Shown in pieces: positions 37,797-49,728 of a stretch of DNA of 64,000 nt. Position numbers and translations under genes: made by a program. A model generated the notes under the pieces. It had not been told where the DNA came from. It ran no database searches and saw only the letters and a program-made list of their open reading frames with translations. The stretch is from assembly GCA_023101725.1 (NCBI GenBank), contig JALJCO010003102.1, forward strand, positions 124,001 through 188,000, given 5' to 3'. Each line of letters opens with the position of its first letter. Position 1 is the first letter of the stretch. This stretch comes from Atherinomorus stipes (lineage: Eukaryota > Chordata > Actinopteri > Atheriniformes > Atherinidae).

Positions 37797-40700
37797 GGCA
37801 CATCTGTGTCAAAGCTACAGTATACTTCTCCGACTGCATAATGCATTATTCAACTCAACTGCGTAACCACGGAGACCCCTCGAGCCTTCATAGGTCTCTG
37901 TCATGGTGCCAGATTCACAGTGCAATGTCCCACCCGATCAGTAGGGGTTGCTAAACTGGCCTAATCCCATGATGCCAGTGGTCAGTAACCTCGTCATAAC
38001 CGTTATTTTGCTTCCGGTGAGTAATGGCGTCCGAGAGAGAGAGAGAGACTGTTGTTGCTGCAGCTGAATAACATTGAAAGAGATATTCTTTTGATGCAAA
38101 AATGGAGACGATAGAGAGATTTTGGTATTTCCTCACTTCTTTGCCCACGTTCTTCGGTTGGAGTCATCTCTGCATCTTCGTAGGCTAGCCGGTGTTGTAA
38201 AAATGGTGCAGCCTGCATTTATATTTAATAGACCTATAACAGCCCCTTGCCGTCTTCGTTGTCCCTTGACAGAGTGACGGACACTTAAAAAATATTTTAT
38301 GCAGCTGGAAATGACGGAGAGGCTCTCTGACGGGCTCTCCAACGTAGAGGGCTCTCCACAACCTACGAAGAGCACTTTACGGACGACTATTAGCCTTAAA
38401 TCCTATACACAACTGAAAAGAAAAGGTGGGGGTTTTAGAAGGTTAGTTTACATTCCTCACATTCCAGTCAAGCAACTAACGTTTAGAAAAGTCTTTTTTA
38501 AAGAAAATTACTTTTAAGATTGACATCCACACTCCGCTCCCAACACTTATTGTGCATAATTCACAATTTAATATTGAAATAAAACCTGATCCTAATTTTC
38601 TTTTGCCATGAAGTCTTCAGGTGGAGGCTGGGGTAGTGGAGGGGAAGTATTCAGTGTTCAGGGGCAGCAGCAGCAGTGGCAGCAACCATGATGCAGGGAG
38701 CGAGCCAGGATATTTTGCAGCTGAAATTGACCATCCAGATATGAATGGGTATGTTTGATATGTGACAAGTGATGTGTGAGACAGATGACATGGGAAGCAG
38801 CTCAAGCTGTCAGCGTGAACTGGCTTGTAGGTGTTCGAATCATTACAGGAACGTTTACTATAAATCAACACCTAAGCACATTATAACATGAGGATGTTAT
38901 CTACCCCAACACTACAATAACAGCATTATGATGTGTTTCTGAAGTGGCTGTTCAATGTACATTCATTAATTACATTTTCTTTCAGGTTATGTGGAGCATG
39001 TATCTGGTTGGCTTTTTGAATGCAGCCTTCCTTGCCACTATTATAGTAAAACCATGGCAACATGCAGTGCATGGTAAGACTGCCCTTGACGTATTGTGTA
39101 GAGAAGGACAATCTCAGCATTGATCTTTCAGTGAGAAGGTACTAACCAGAGAAATCACCACAGGATTCCTCTAATTTCAGTTACCTTTCTTTACCTTTTA
39201 CATTTCCCCATCCTCCATGCCCTCTTCATCTTTTAACCTCCTCCTCAGGTGTCAGCTTTACCATGCAGCGTGCTTCTTTCTTTTGCCCACTGGCGTAATG
39301 AATCACATGACATGGCGCTAGTTGGTAGGGTCTTGTCTCCTCTCTGCTGCCCGAGGAGCCATGTCAGATTGATGTACCAGTCACCTAGAGACTCCCTCGC
39401 ATTGTGATTAGAGCAGCCAACCGTCCAACCCAACTACGGAGGGCTTCACCACAGGATGAATACACATTCTTCCTCACACACACCAATGGACACAGACATA
39501 AATAGCAAAGGTGATGCAGCAGTCACACAAGCTTCAACTGTTTGTGCCCCCAGCTATGTTTCCTGATGTTAAGCCTCTCATTAAGCTCAAACCCATTCCC
39601 CTTGAACACAGCACGCTCCTAGCCATATTTTTTAATTAGTTTATTTAGCCCTTCTTGTGACTTAAGGATGAAATTGCCCTCTTCTAGCACTTGGCCATTC
39701 TTTTCCTGTAATCCGCAGGGGCTGCGGTTCTGGCAGGATTTCAATTGACATTTGTGTAGACAAAGGTGTGCCACTTGCACTGATAGGGTTACGGATGGAG
39801 ATAAAAATGGATTCCAAGAAAAAAAAAATCTGTCTTTGGGCTTTTTGTGCCTTCATTTGGGCAGGCAGTTAAGAAGTAGCAAGAAAGCGAAAAGTGGGGA
39901 AAGAGGGGAGGGAGTGTATATGCAATGGCCCAGGTTGGAGCCAGATCCCAGGCCTGTTGGAGAGAGTGCGTTTTTACTATTGTAAAACATTCCTAAAGCT
40001 GATTTCATGAATGGTTTAACCCTGCATTACAACCAGCATTCTTTTTCTTTTTTTTTTTTTTTTAATTGCAATTTTGTATCTTTTTGTGTATAACAGAAAA
40101 GAATAGCTACTTGAATAAGAGTGAGAGTAAGATTTCTTAATTTGTTACCCTTTTGGAGAAGTTTGGCTTGGCTAAAAGGGCACCCCTGCACAAATGAGAC
40201 ATTAATAAAAACAGCACACCAACAATCGGACATCTACAGTAGGACAATCACAACAAACATCCAAGACCGACCAGATAGTGTGCAAAAAGATTAATTTGAA
40301 CCTATTAGTAAACAACAAAATCAGACGTACAGTACATTCGTTCATAACTAATATATCATATTTGCTTATTTATAAGTTTTATGGACAGTGGAAGAAAAAT
40401 GAATGCTCATACATGTACTTTTCCATGTACATCCAAGTTGGTGAAATCTTTTATAAAATCAGAATTTATTTACTAATTACTTTGTGTTTTCATTGTCACA
40501 CCACTGAAAATCCTATTAATGAACATAAAGTGCTACCAGGCAGGACTTTTGAGAAATTTAAAGAATATGACTTCCTATGCTCCGTGTCATTTTAAGTTTA
40601 ATTTTTGCAGAGTATTTTAAAATTGTTCAGGAGACACAGTTTGAACATATAAATGTTGCACTTTTTCACATACAGTAAGGATTGATTTATCGCAAAAGAT

Positions 40701-42693
40701 GTAATTTTACTGTGTTTATCTGACAGTGCATTCGTCCCCTTTGGAAGTTGCAAAATATTATTCAAATCAGTTAGTAACTATGACTTTCTGAATGAAGATG
40801 TTTGTTATCATGTGCTTTAGAAGTTTCATTCTCTGCAAAGAGGTGAATTTATGTGCAGAGCCATAAGTTGTCTTTACAGGAAAAGACCCATTTTTTTTCT
40901 GCAGAGCATTATTTATACACACAGATAAGAAGAATCATGTCTTTGACCTAATCTGAAGGACAAAATGTGAGCTCGTTTCTGCAAAAGGAATGATGTCTTT
41001 CACAGTTTTGCCACAGCACGGATATCCAGAGAGAGTGCAAAAGCACAACATACACAACCAAGGACAGAAAAATCACACATTAACATTAGACCATACCTCA
41101 TAGCAAGGCAGTACATGTGATGAGGGTTTGTCTGATGAAAGGAGAGATAAAGGTTTTAAGAAAATCATTCAACTTGCTTTCTTTATTACAAAACATTCGG
41201 TTATAAAATGTGCTTGGCTACTAAAACTCAAGGCAATCATGATTAATAGCCACGATAATTACTGCTGAAAATAGATGGAAAGCACCAATGTCAGCTTTGA
41301 CAGATTTACTCTTATATCTCTGTGCATACTTGTAAATTTTCAACAAAGCATTTATCAAAAGTAGTGTTGCAAACTTATTGGAATTAAATCATGATGGTAA
41401 GGAATGCTGTATTAAGTGTGCGGGATGTTTAGAAAAGCTCCCGGTTGTTGCAGCCCTTTGCATGGTGCTTGTGACAGACAGAAAGGGACAGGCCAGCCAG
41501 GAGGGAGCCCTGGGTGAGTAGGTGTATATACTCCCACCCCTTCCTGCCTCCTCCTGTCAGAGGCACGCTGAGATGGCACTTTCCCCCCACAGACTGAGGG
41601 ATTGAAGGGATACAAAGTGCAAATCAGCTCTCTATCTCAGCTGGTAAGGGTTCATCTATCTGTCCATCACGCTAGTCTACAAGCAATCTGCCTCTATTTA
41701 TTCATAAATCCCACTCACTCTTTATTCCTTGCAGCCATTTTGTTTCACAAGGTCCTTGGCGAGGCTCAGATGTGCCAAACACACACACAAACACACACAG
41801 TAACACATACCTTTTAAGCTCCAGTGCAGGATTGCATCTCAGCCGTGGCTTTTGCTGAAATTACTGAACGTGCTAAGAAAGGGATGTGATGCAGACTGAT
41901 GATATGAGAGGAAATTGAGAAATAAACACTTAAAAGGAATCTTCCCGAGTCGCGCCGTGTAAAAATGCTCCCTACCATTACGGTAGCAGGAGGAAAATGA
42001 GTGTGCCAATTTCAAAACTCCTGTTTGTGGACTTCCATCAGATTTATGGCTTCATTTATTATCTGTAACTGAGGTCTAAGACAAACTATAAGGATGCATG
42101 ACTAGATGCAGCACTCAGAGGAAGCTGTCCTATTCCCGAATCAGGCTGGGGATTGTAAAATTGAGCAGATTGTACACAACTCCTCCAGGAAGTAAATTAG
42201 TTTCACATGCAAAAAAATATTTCTGTATTTGGATGCCTTTTTAGTGTGCTTTCAATAGGCTTTCCCCAGTAAATTATGAGGGTTTTTGCAGTTTCCAGGT
42301 GCCTTTACCATATCAACACAGCTGCTGTATTTCACTCTGATGAGGTGTCACAATGTATGATGTACTGGTATTAGATAGCCACTGGTTGCGAGGCATGGCA
42401 CATTGTTTTACAGTTCAATTTCACCCCGTCAGCAACCCTCTGATATCACAGCTGTTTGTTTTAGCCATGAGAAGGATCTTCGGCCTTGTATGACATGAGG
42501 GCATATTTTCTCAGCTTATCATCTAGAAATCCCCCGCCCCAACTGATTATGTTAGCGCCCAGTTTGTTATGGCAGGCTCTGTGAACTACACTACTCAAAC
42601 ACTTGAGTGACTGCCTTTTCTCTCTTTGTAGTTTGCTGTTTGCTTTATGCCATCATACATCTGTTTTGATAGTATTTGACCAGGCATCCTTAC
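37797..42693. other. Non-coding, with a CpG-richer block near its start
   Basis: From about 37850 to 38460 the sequence is richer in CpG than its surroundings, with a (GA)n tract at 38033-38051; this may be an old repeat but no ends pair up. Elsewhere there are a T run at 40045-40062 and a CA-rich tract at 41777-41801. No reading frame has recognisable content. Confidence 0.5.
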
Positions 42694-43114
42694 CAGAGCC
42701 GGTTTGGACCTTCAAGGGGCCCTAGGCAAAATTCTGGTAAGGGGCCCTCTAACGGAACAGCAAAAACTTTAATAGTTGCACATGACACCCAGTGCTTTAA
42801 ACATAAAAATATATATATTGCACATCTGTGGATGTGCCTGCATTGGATGATAAAGCTGGCACATCTGTGCCTGTCCTAAATGAACCTGCTCTGTCTGTGC
42901 TGCTGCTTGTGGAGAAAACTTAAGCACAGCACCTGTTATATGGATACAGCTAATGTTAATTCATCTCCATCAAATTGGCTGTGCTTGTTTTACTTTCATA
43001 TACTTCAAATGTAGGCAAATTATTTATATTATCATACAAATCATTATATTAGCACCATTGTCAGAATATTTTATGAATTTCAATTCTTATATTCTTAGAA
43101 AATATCTGCATCTA

Positions 43115-43642
43115 CAGTTGTCCTCAAAATATTCATACCCGCCAATTAAAGAAGGAAAAAATAAGTGAAATAAGTTGAAATTGACAAAAGTAATGATAAA
43201 TAAAAATTCTATGAAAATTATGTTGATTTTTACTTGTGGTTTGACAGAAATATTAAAAACAATCACACAAGAAATAAAACAAGTAAACAAGCATGATGGG
43301 GCTCCAAAGCTAAAATGTTGTTGAGCAACACTTTGAGACAATCACTGTCATCAGGTGTTTCTGTAATGTTCAAAAAGACTTCTACACCTGCTTACGGGTA
43401 TTTTGGTCCACTGTTCATGAGAAAAGTGCTCTGATGTGTCTGGAACAGTTTTGTTTGTTTGTTTGTTTTAAATGATATTTTCAACCATAATTCAAAATCA
43501 ATATTTTCCTTCACTTAATGATAATTTTATGATTTTTTTAAAATTCATTATTAGTTTACTTAGTTTGTTGATATTTGAATTACTATTGTGAATATAGCCT
43601 TTTTCTTTAATTGGAGGGTATAAATAATTTTGAGGACGACTG
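43115..43642 (-). mobile_element. Tc1-type relic nested in the hAT element
   Basis: Left terminal repeat CAGTTGTCCTCAAAATATTC then ATACCCGCCAATTAAAG; right end, reverse-complemented, CAGTCGTCCTCAAAATTATT then TATACCCTCCAATTAAAG. TA dinucleotides flank both sides (43113-43114 and 43643-43644), the standard Tc1/mariner duplication. It retains a transposase C-terminal remnant on the minus strand at 43351-43446, whose frame contains HEQWTKIP and RCRSLFEHYR before a premature stop. The N-terminal and catalytic regions are deleted. Confidence 0.9.
43351..43446 (-). pseudogene. Tc1 transposase C-terminal fragment
   Basis: 31 codons on the minus strand, from VPDTSEHFSHEQWTKIP to RSLFEHYRNT, then a stop. 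The E-x-W-x-K-I-P and C-x-x-L-x-x-x-Y-R landmarks of the Tc1 C-terminus are present. The stop comes from a one-base loss: the sister copy near 51754-51813 reads on in frame as HYRKHLIAVIVSK followed by CFSTKF and the natural stop. Confidence 0.75.
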
Positions 43643-44091
43643 TATATTTGCCTGCTGGTTATCCAAGCTAACAAAGTTAAATCTTAGTCAGTATTTATCC
43701 TTTACTTTTTTATTGTTTTGTAAGTTCAGTTGTAACTTCAACTGTTAGCAGCCAGCAAGATGCACAGGGGAGACCGGAGACCCCCCACCCCCACGCTAAT
43801 TAAGGTCAAACTTGTACGAGTCCCTCCCATTCTCCCACCGAGAGCAGACCTGACTGCTGTTCCTGCGGTTCATTCTCATGTTCTTTCCTTCTCCTTCTCT
43901 CATATCCTTTAACTCCGCTTCATCTCTCACTTCTCTCCAGCCTGATGTGCTGGAAATGCGGGACACGTGCGCGACCGGGCAGTGACGTCGTCACGTTTTT
44001 GTTTTGTTTTTTAATCCCTTCACTGGGCCTTTATGAGTTTGCGGGGCCCTACGCAACGTGCGTAGTGTGCGTATTGGGTGAACCGGTACTG

Positions 44092-45110
44092 ATCCTTACC
44101 CTTAGCTCAGGTCTCTGTCCTGACAGGACAGTGGTCGTCAAGGCTGCAGACATGATGTTCATGCCAAGCTAGAGGCATTAAAAAGAACTGAGCTCAAGGC
44201 AAACAGAGATAAATGCAAGACTAGAAGCACAAATTGTCCTTACAGACAATAATAAAGACATTTTCTTGCATTTCACGAGTCCCCGTGCAGCACTGCCTTT
44301 CACATTACACTGACCAATAAAGAGAAAGAGCATCATCTTATTAGTAGTATGACACACATATTCTCTAATACCATTTTTTTCTTCCAACTTTCCTTGTTCT
44401 CATTGCCTTCTCTTGAATGGCCGAGCCTCTTTGAGTAATGAAGTTCCACCCGCTGGCACAGCATCACAGACTGAATCGCTTTTGCTGGGGCATCCACTAG
44501 CTCGTATGAATAAATTCTCTGTCAACAACATTAATCTACTCTGTAATTGGCTACCACTGCCACTGCAGCCCATGTTTTATGAGCAGGCGCACAATGAAAA
44601 GATTGATTCGCTTAAGCTGCACATTCAGTGGTGTAATCTAATGACATGGCTGTGTAAATAAGCACTGAGGGAGGCTTAAAGCACACAGCAAAAAGACCAC
44701 CTGACTCTCATCAGGGCAAAATTTGTACTGTCCTGCTTAAAAGAAAAGAAAAAGAATAAATCTCAGCAACTGATGTGTGTGTATCTTATTCAATGTTTAG
44801 TTTAGCTATTGGGTTACTTTGGTTGATGCATTGCTGTAAAATTTTGTGACATTTCTAATGCTCAGCATTGCTTAGTGTTAATGTAGGTTGAATTTTATAG
44901 GCAGTGATATATTACTCCAGGTTTTTAACATAACAAAACCTTTGGTTTACTGTAATAATAAAAAAAAAACACATGGATACACTTGTTCAAATAGAAAATA
45001 GCTTCATTTAATCAATTTGAGCTTTTCCTAGGTCCCCCGTATTGTATTGGGTAGTCAGTCTAATATACTCTGCAAATAAATGATAGAAACATAAATAACT
45101 ACATACAAAA
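44092..45110. other. Non-coding, nothing recognised
   Basis: Only the right-hand target duplication of the preceding element (44092-44099) and an A run at 44959-44968 stand out. Confidence 0.6.
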
Positions 45111-45472
45111 CAAGACGCACCGATCCAGTTCTTTCTGTTCCGATACAATACCTGGGCTGAGCATATCGGCCAATATGATACCGATCCGATTCTACTGTTT
45201 AGCGAATGAACCGTATACCTTGCCATGTCAGTAAAGGCATCGGTTTTGAAATAAATATTAAGCCATGTTTAAAAGCAAGGTTACAAAGTAACACAGACAT
45301 GAGTGTACTTAATATTATATATTGACAAATAACATTAATTATGATATTGATTAAATAAAGAATTGAAAGGATCGGAATGCTGGATCAGCCTCATTCATTC
45401 CATATCTGATCCAGGTAATTAGTCAATATCACAGCTGATATCCAATCAGAGTATTGGATCTCTATATCTCTA
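45111..45472. mobile_element. Degenerate hAT-like element, TAGGGATGCACCGATCC type
   Basis: The left end CAAGACGCACCGATCC and the right end GGATCTCTATATCTCTA (TAGAGATATAGAGATCC when reversed) both align to the teleost consensus end TAGGGATGCACCGATCC with mostly C-to-T type changes. Subterminal GATATCGG, GGCCAATAT and GATCCGAT words fit the same family. Possible target duplication ATACAAAA against ATACAGTA is imperfect. No coding sequence. Confidence 0.62.
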
Positions 45473-48400
45473 TATACAGTATAACTACTGTATATATGGT
45501 ATATATGTTTTATCTTCACAATGATAAATGTTTTTTCCATGATTCACACACTAGTTCAGTACATCTTAAAGATTTTCTTTAATCTACTCTTATTTATTTC
45601 CAGTTGTTCTCTATGTTTTGTAATGCATTAATAGTCCAAGCTTATTGCATACTGACAACTGGTTAAAAGCACTTGTTTTTACATTTATTGCTTTTTGTTT
45701 CGCAAAAAGGTGATTAATCCATCCTCAGATTTTTTCTTTGTTTGCTTTTTTCACATTTTTTGAACTTTGTTGTAATTTCAGTCTTTGTTGCATACAGTAA
45801 GTCCTACACTTTTAGTGTTACTGTAGCAATGAGTCCAGTGACTCTAATGTCTGTTATAGCAATTCCTGCACATCTAAAATGGACAATTTGGGGCTACCCT
45901 CGACAGCACCGTGGAAGTCCCAACCAAAGATGAACATGTGATGTTTTCGTCCAAATCCAACTTTAAAGTCTTCAACTATGCATTATGTGATCGAGTTTGT
46001 GGTACAAGATCATATGCTTTATTATTGGGACATTTTCTTCTTCTGTGGCTTTAGGCACAAATAGCTGTATTATAAAAGAGTGATGTAATGGGTAAAGAGG
46101 TAGAAGATAAGCATCAGGAGGAGAAACTGTAAAATATTTATCAACCTTGTATCTTACTTTGCATGGCTGATGTTGCTGAAAGGCATTAGTAGTGTTCCGG
46201 TAGACCAGTAGCTGAACTGACCGAGTCTAACCCCATATATCCATTTATGTCCTGCAGAAATATGTGTCCACGAGGACAGCTCAAAGAAAGCAAGACAATT
46301 ACATTTAAAGTAAGGGACACAGCATGAATCTTTCATAAGTGCTGAAATGCACTTTAAATAATCTGTCTCTTATGAAAGCCTTTTTTGATTCAATTTCCAT
46401 CTAAGAGCTTCTTTTGGTACTTGATGATTGTTCTAGAAGACCTGTGGATGTAGACTGGAGAATAGATTTCAGCCCGTTTGCCGTTTAGTGGGGCATGTCT
46501 GTGGACCTCTCCAAAAATCTACTCTTAAGTTGGCTAAAATACATTACAGAAGCTCTCCTTTTGTGGTGGAATGAATCAAGATAATGGGGGACCGCAGATC
46601 CAGGCTGTCAACTCTGGGGCCATATTTATGGCTTAAGAGCTATTAGGCATTGGTTTGGTGTCAGTCCTCCTTGACAGACTGCTGCCTTTGGGTCATGGGA
46701 CAGTCTTCGTTTCCAAAAAAAGGCTCTGCAAAGAGACAACAGGAGTAGAATTGCCAAAAATGACTTATCACCTCGAGTTTTGTATCCCTTGGCTTTCTAA
46801 ATTTGTTGAAGCTGCTTGGCTATTTTAATCCTGGTAAACACTATAGTAAATGAGGGCAGACGTCAGTGTGGATTGCCTCTCAAACGGGGCAGAGCTGATA
46901 GCTGCTGGTGTGGGTCATTTGGATGTGAAGACATGCCCTTCATCATGCCTGAGTGCCAACCCATCATGCTCCCATGTGATTACTGCTTGTGCAGTTTGCC
47001 TGAGGTTTCTGAATAGAGACAGTTGTCAACACCCTCTCCATCAAAAACACAGTGGTGAAGTTTTTGTGTCCCCTTATCCGCATTGCTGCATAGAGTCAGG
47101 TTCAGTTATGGTGCAGAAAGATTTCTCTGTTTTCTTCTTTTATTCATGCAGAAAAGGTGCAGGTTTTCGCTGTCACCAGAACTTTGCTTCACTGTAAACT
47201 GAATTGACATTTTTCTGTCTAAATGTGAAAAGAAGAAAAAGGGTTTTTAAGTCTTACTCAGTTCATTTCAGTCCCAGAGTTAATGTTAAACATTGCAGAA
47301 CCTTAAAAGGCAATGATTTATATTCAAATAATTATGGATAGTGGGGTATCTTGATCTGCAACTGTTGTTATTTCACGTTTGATTTAAAACCAGTAAAGTA
47401 ACATTTTAATGATTGTTTTAGTTATTTTTTGTGGTTACAACACCCATTAATCAGTAGACTTTGGATGTGCAGGCTTATTGCTTGCGTATATATTGATCAA
47501 GCAACTCATTTTGTGAAAATTTTACTCATCTTTATGCCTATTTCTTGCTCTTGGTTCCATACATTACTAAAATATCTCAGCATTGTGTAAGCCTGTGTTC
47601 CCTTTGCTTCAGCCAGACCCTCAGGACTAGAACAGACTGGACTTGCAGTCCAGTGAGACGGTGCCAGACAACAGCCAGGGGTTATTGCTCTGTGATGGCT
47701 CTGGTTGCATGGCATCAGTATGGCTGAGTGAACATCACGTAAAAGCACAGTGAAGCTCAGCACTGCTACCCCACTGCATAGGCCTCCAGACTGGCCTTCG
47801 CGCATGAAAATATCCAGGAAGAAACAGTTGTAAATAAACAATGCAAAAGACTGTTTTGGTGCTCAGAATCATGTCTGTGCCCTTCAACTTTAATTTACCT
47901 GAGCAAAGTCAACCCATTTCTTCTTCAAGGATTGTAATGAGACCCAGAGTACTTGGACTGTGAAACATCAGAGGGTGGTGGGTGTTAGTTGGCAGGATAC
48001 CTCCAGCAACAGAGCTCTCTGCTTGATCCCTGTGGCTCAGCTCCATCTGGCTATAAGCTGACCATGTTAGCGGGCAACTGCCACTGCCTCATGGCTACTA
48101 AACACTGGCTTATGTATGATAGTAAATGATGTCTTAGTCTTTAGTGAATCTTATTAAACACATACTGTAGAGGGCTAGCATATCCAGGGAAGTCTGCCAG
48201 GGAGAGTATTAGCTGTTTAGCTCAACATACTCCACAAAAGCCAAAACAGCATATGCAGCTGAGTCACTGTCTAATACATAACAGTCAATGAAGAGTGTGC
48301 AGATTAGAATGGCAACCTCTTTCATCACATTCCTAATTATTGTTGAATTGAATAATTTCCTGAGCTGTTTGTATGCAGACACCTGTTTTTTGGTGACAGG

Positions 48401-49011
48401 GTAATTACTGGCTGGACTTCTGTGCAACGTCACTACAGAGATGCACGACCACTTGAGGGCAAAGAGTGGTGTTCATTCTGGTTTGTGGGGCAGAGCCAAA
48501 CTACAAAGCAGAAATGGCAAGGTAGTTAAGTGTACCAACCAAAAAATAAGATCAGATGAATGGAAATTGCTCAGAAGGAATTATAGCCATTTTCCACAAG
48601 AACAAAATTCTGGATCCAGGGTAGTGAAAGGGATTGTGGTCCCTTAAGTCCTAAAAGGCTAAAAAGTTCCTGCAGTACCCACTTTGTATCTCAACATACA
48701 AAAATCACCCCGTTAAGACTTAATTGCTTTTAACAACATAGCAAACATAACTGTATGAATCAAATGAAACTTGTACGCTCGTAGATTTTTCTGTAAATTT
48801 GGTTTCTTATTGGCATTAAGTATCAGATACTATATATGAGCTATTACTCACTTACTGTATACTGTAAATATGTGTTTTCTTGGTGTAGTTATGGATGAGA
48901 AGTTATCATGAAAACCTCCCATAGCACATATCAAAAGAAAAAATTCCCAAAACATTTTTGTTTGAAATAAAGTGAAGGGTGTGTTAAATTATGATATTAT
49001 TATACTTATTT
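45473..49011. other. Non-coding, nothing recognised
   Basis: No recognisable exon, element end or RNA gene. The frames at 46816-47197 overlap one another in two phases and show no motif. The 47506-47841 minus frame is likewise featureless. Confidence 0.6.
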
Positions 49012-49230
49012 ATATTACAGAAGAGAGCTGTGAGAATTATGCACAAAGCTGGTTATCAAGAACATAGCAGTAGATTTGTTCAATCTAATATATTAAAGCT
49101 TGAAGATTTGGTTAAATTCTGAACATTATTAATTATGTTTAAAGCAAGATGTACAGTAGGCAGTTACCGGAAAAAATGAAGAGTATTAATATGAAGAGGT
49201 TCATGTTGTTTTTTTTTTCGCATAAATGTA
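49012..49230 (+). pseudogene. LINE reverse transcriptase C-terminal fragment
   Basis: Reading from 49015 the frame gives LQKRAVRIMHKAGYQEHSSR, then FVQSNILKLEDLVKF, a stop, then TLLIMFKARC. The order QKRA-(V/I)-RI, GY-x-EH, S-x-(I/L)-LK, DLVKF and IMFKAR is the conserved tail downstream of the reverse transcriptase thumb in several fish LINEs. At least two stops are present (after DLVKF and after SYRKK), so the fragment is dead. The catalytic YxDD region is not present upstream. Confidence 0.72.
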
Positions 49231-49234
49231 TTGG

Positions 49235-49288
49235 ATTTATATATGTATATGTATGTATGTGTATGTATGTTACAGTATGCGTGTATGG

Positions 49289-49322
<34 letters not shown>

Positions 49323-49334
49323 GTATGTATATAT

Positions 49335-49374
<40 letters not shown>

Positions 49375-49440
49375 TGTGTGTATACAAAGTATGTGTGCGT
49401 GTGTGTGTATCTATGTGGGTATTTATGTGTGTATATATTT
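49235..49440. repeat. (TG)n(TA)n compound microsatellite
   Basis: Tracts of GTAT, GTGT and then about 20 uninterrupted TA units, followed by a second GTGT block. Open frames across it consist of Tyr, Ile, Cys and Val repeats and are not genes. Confidence 0.92.
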
Positions 49441-49728
49441 TGCCTTGTACAATGTTGTATATATTATTACGTGTGAATACTGTTATTTTCCTTAAAAATG
49501 TTTGTTGGTTTAATTGATATTAGACATTTCTTATAGCAATGCTTCACTTTGGCTGTGAGCTGTGATGGAAAGTTTATTTAGTTTTTTGTTTTGATTAGGG
49601 GCAGTCAAAATAAGATTATATCTTCTTTCTGTTGCCCATGGGAAATGTATGTCAAAAGAAAAAAGTGATTATGGTTTGTTTTTGTGATGACTGCCATGGT
49701 GCAATAAAATAAATAAATAAATATTCAA

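Larger units (their letters stand above)
42694..44091 (-). mobile_element. hAT transposon derivative, perfect 8-bp duplication, with nested Tc1
   Basis: Left end CAGAGCCGGTTTGGACCTTC then AAGGGGCCCTAGGCAA; right end, reverse-complemented, CAGTACCGGTTCACCCAATA, with CGTAGGGCCCCGC further in. The flanking duplication ATCCTTAC is perfect (42686-42693 and 44092-44099). Of the 1398 bp, 528 belong to a Tc1 relic inserted later (43115-43642), leaving about 870 bp of hAT sequence with no transposase, so this copy was already internally deleted or non-autonomous. The right part (43740-44000) is purine/CpG-rich and resembles a leader region, so I place the ancestral gene on the minus strand tentatively. 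Confidence 0.85.
49012..49728 (+). mobile_element. LINE 3' end with an internal microsatellite
   Basis: The left part encodes the end of a non-LTR reverse transcriptase (49012-49230). It is followed by a long (TG)n(TA)n tract (49235-49440) and then a 3' tail of about 280 bp ending in an AATAAAATAAATAAATAAAT run (49704-49726), which serves as polyadenylation signal and simple-repeat tail. The copy is truncated at its 5' end, as most LINE insertions are. The family is probably in the jockey/CR1/L2/I group; I cannot assign it more precisely. Confidence 0.7.

Noticed and set aside
38833..38841. GTTCGAATC, resembling a tRNA B box
   Set aside because: No A box, no cloverleaf and no SINE body at the right distance.
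46816..47197. Overlapping frames of 66 and 115 codons as an exon pair
   Set aside because: Different phases of the same bases, no known domain, and the second ends in a Phe-rich stretch.
49149..49476. Two + frames rich in Tyr, Ile, Cys and Val
   Set aside because: Microsatellite translation in two phases.
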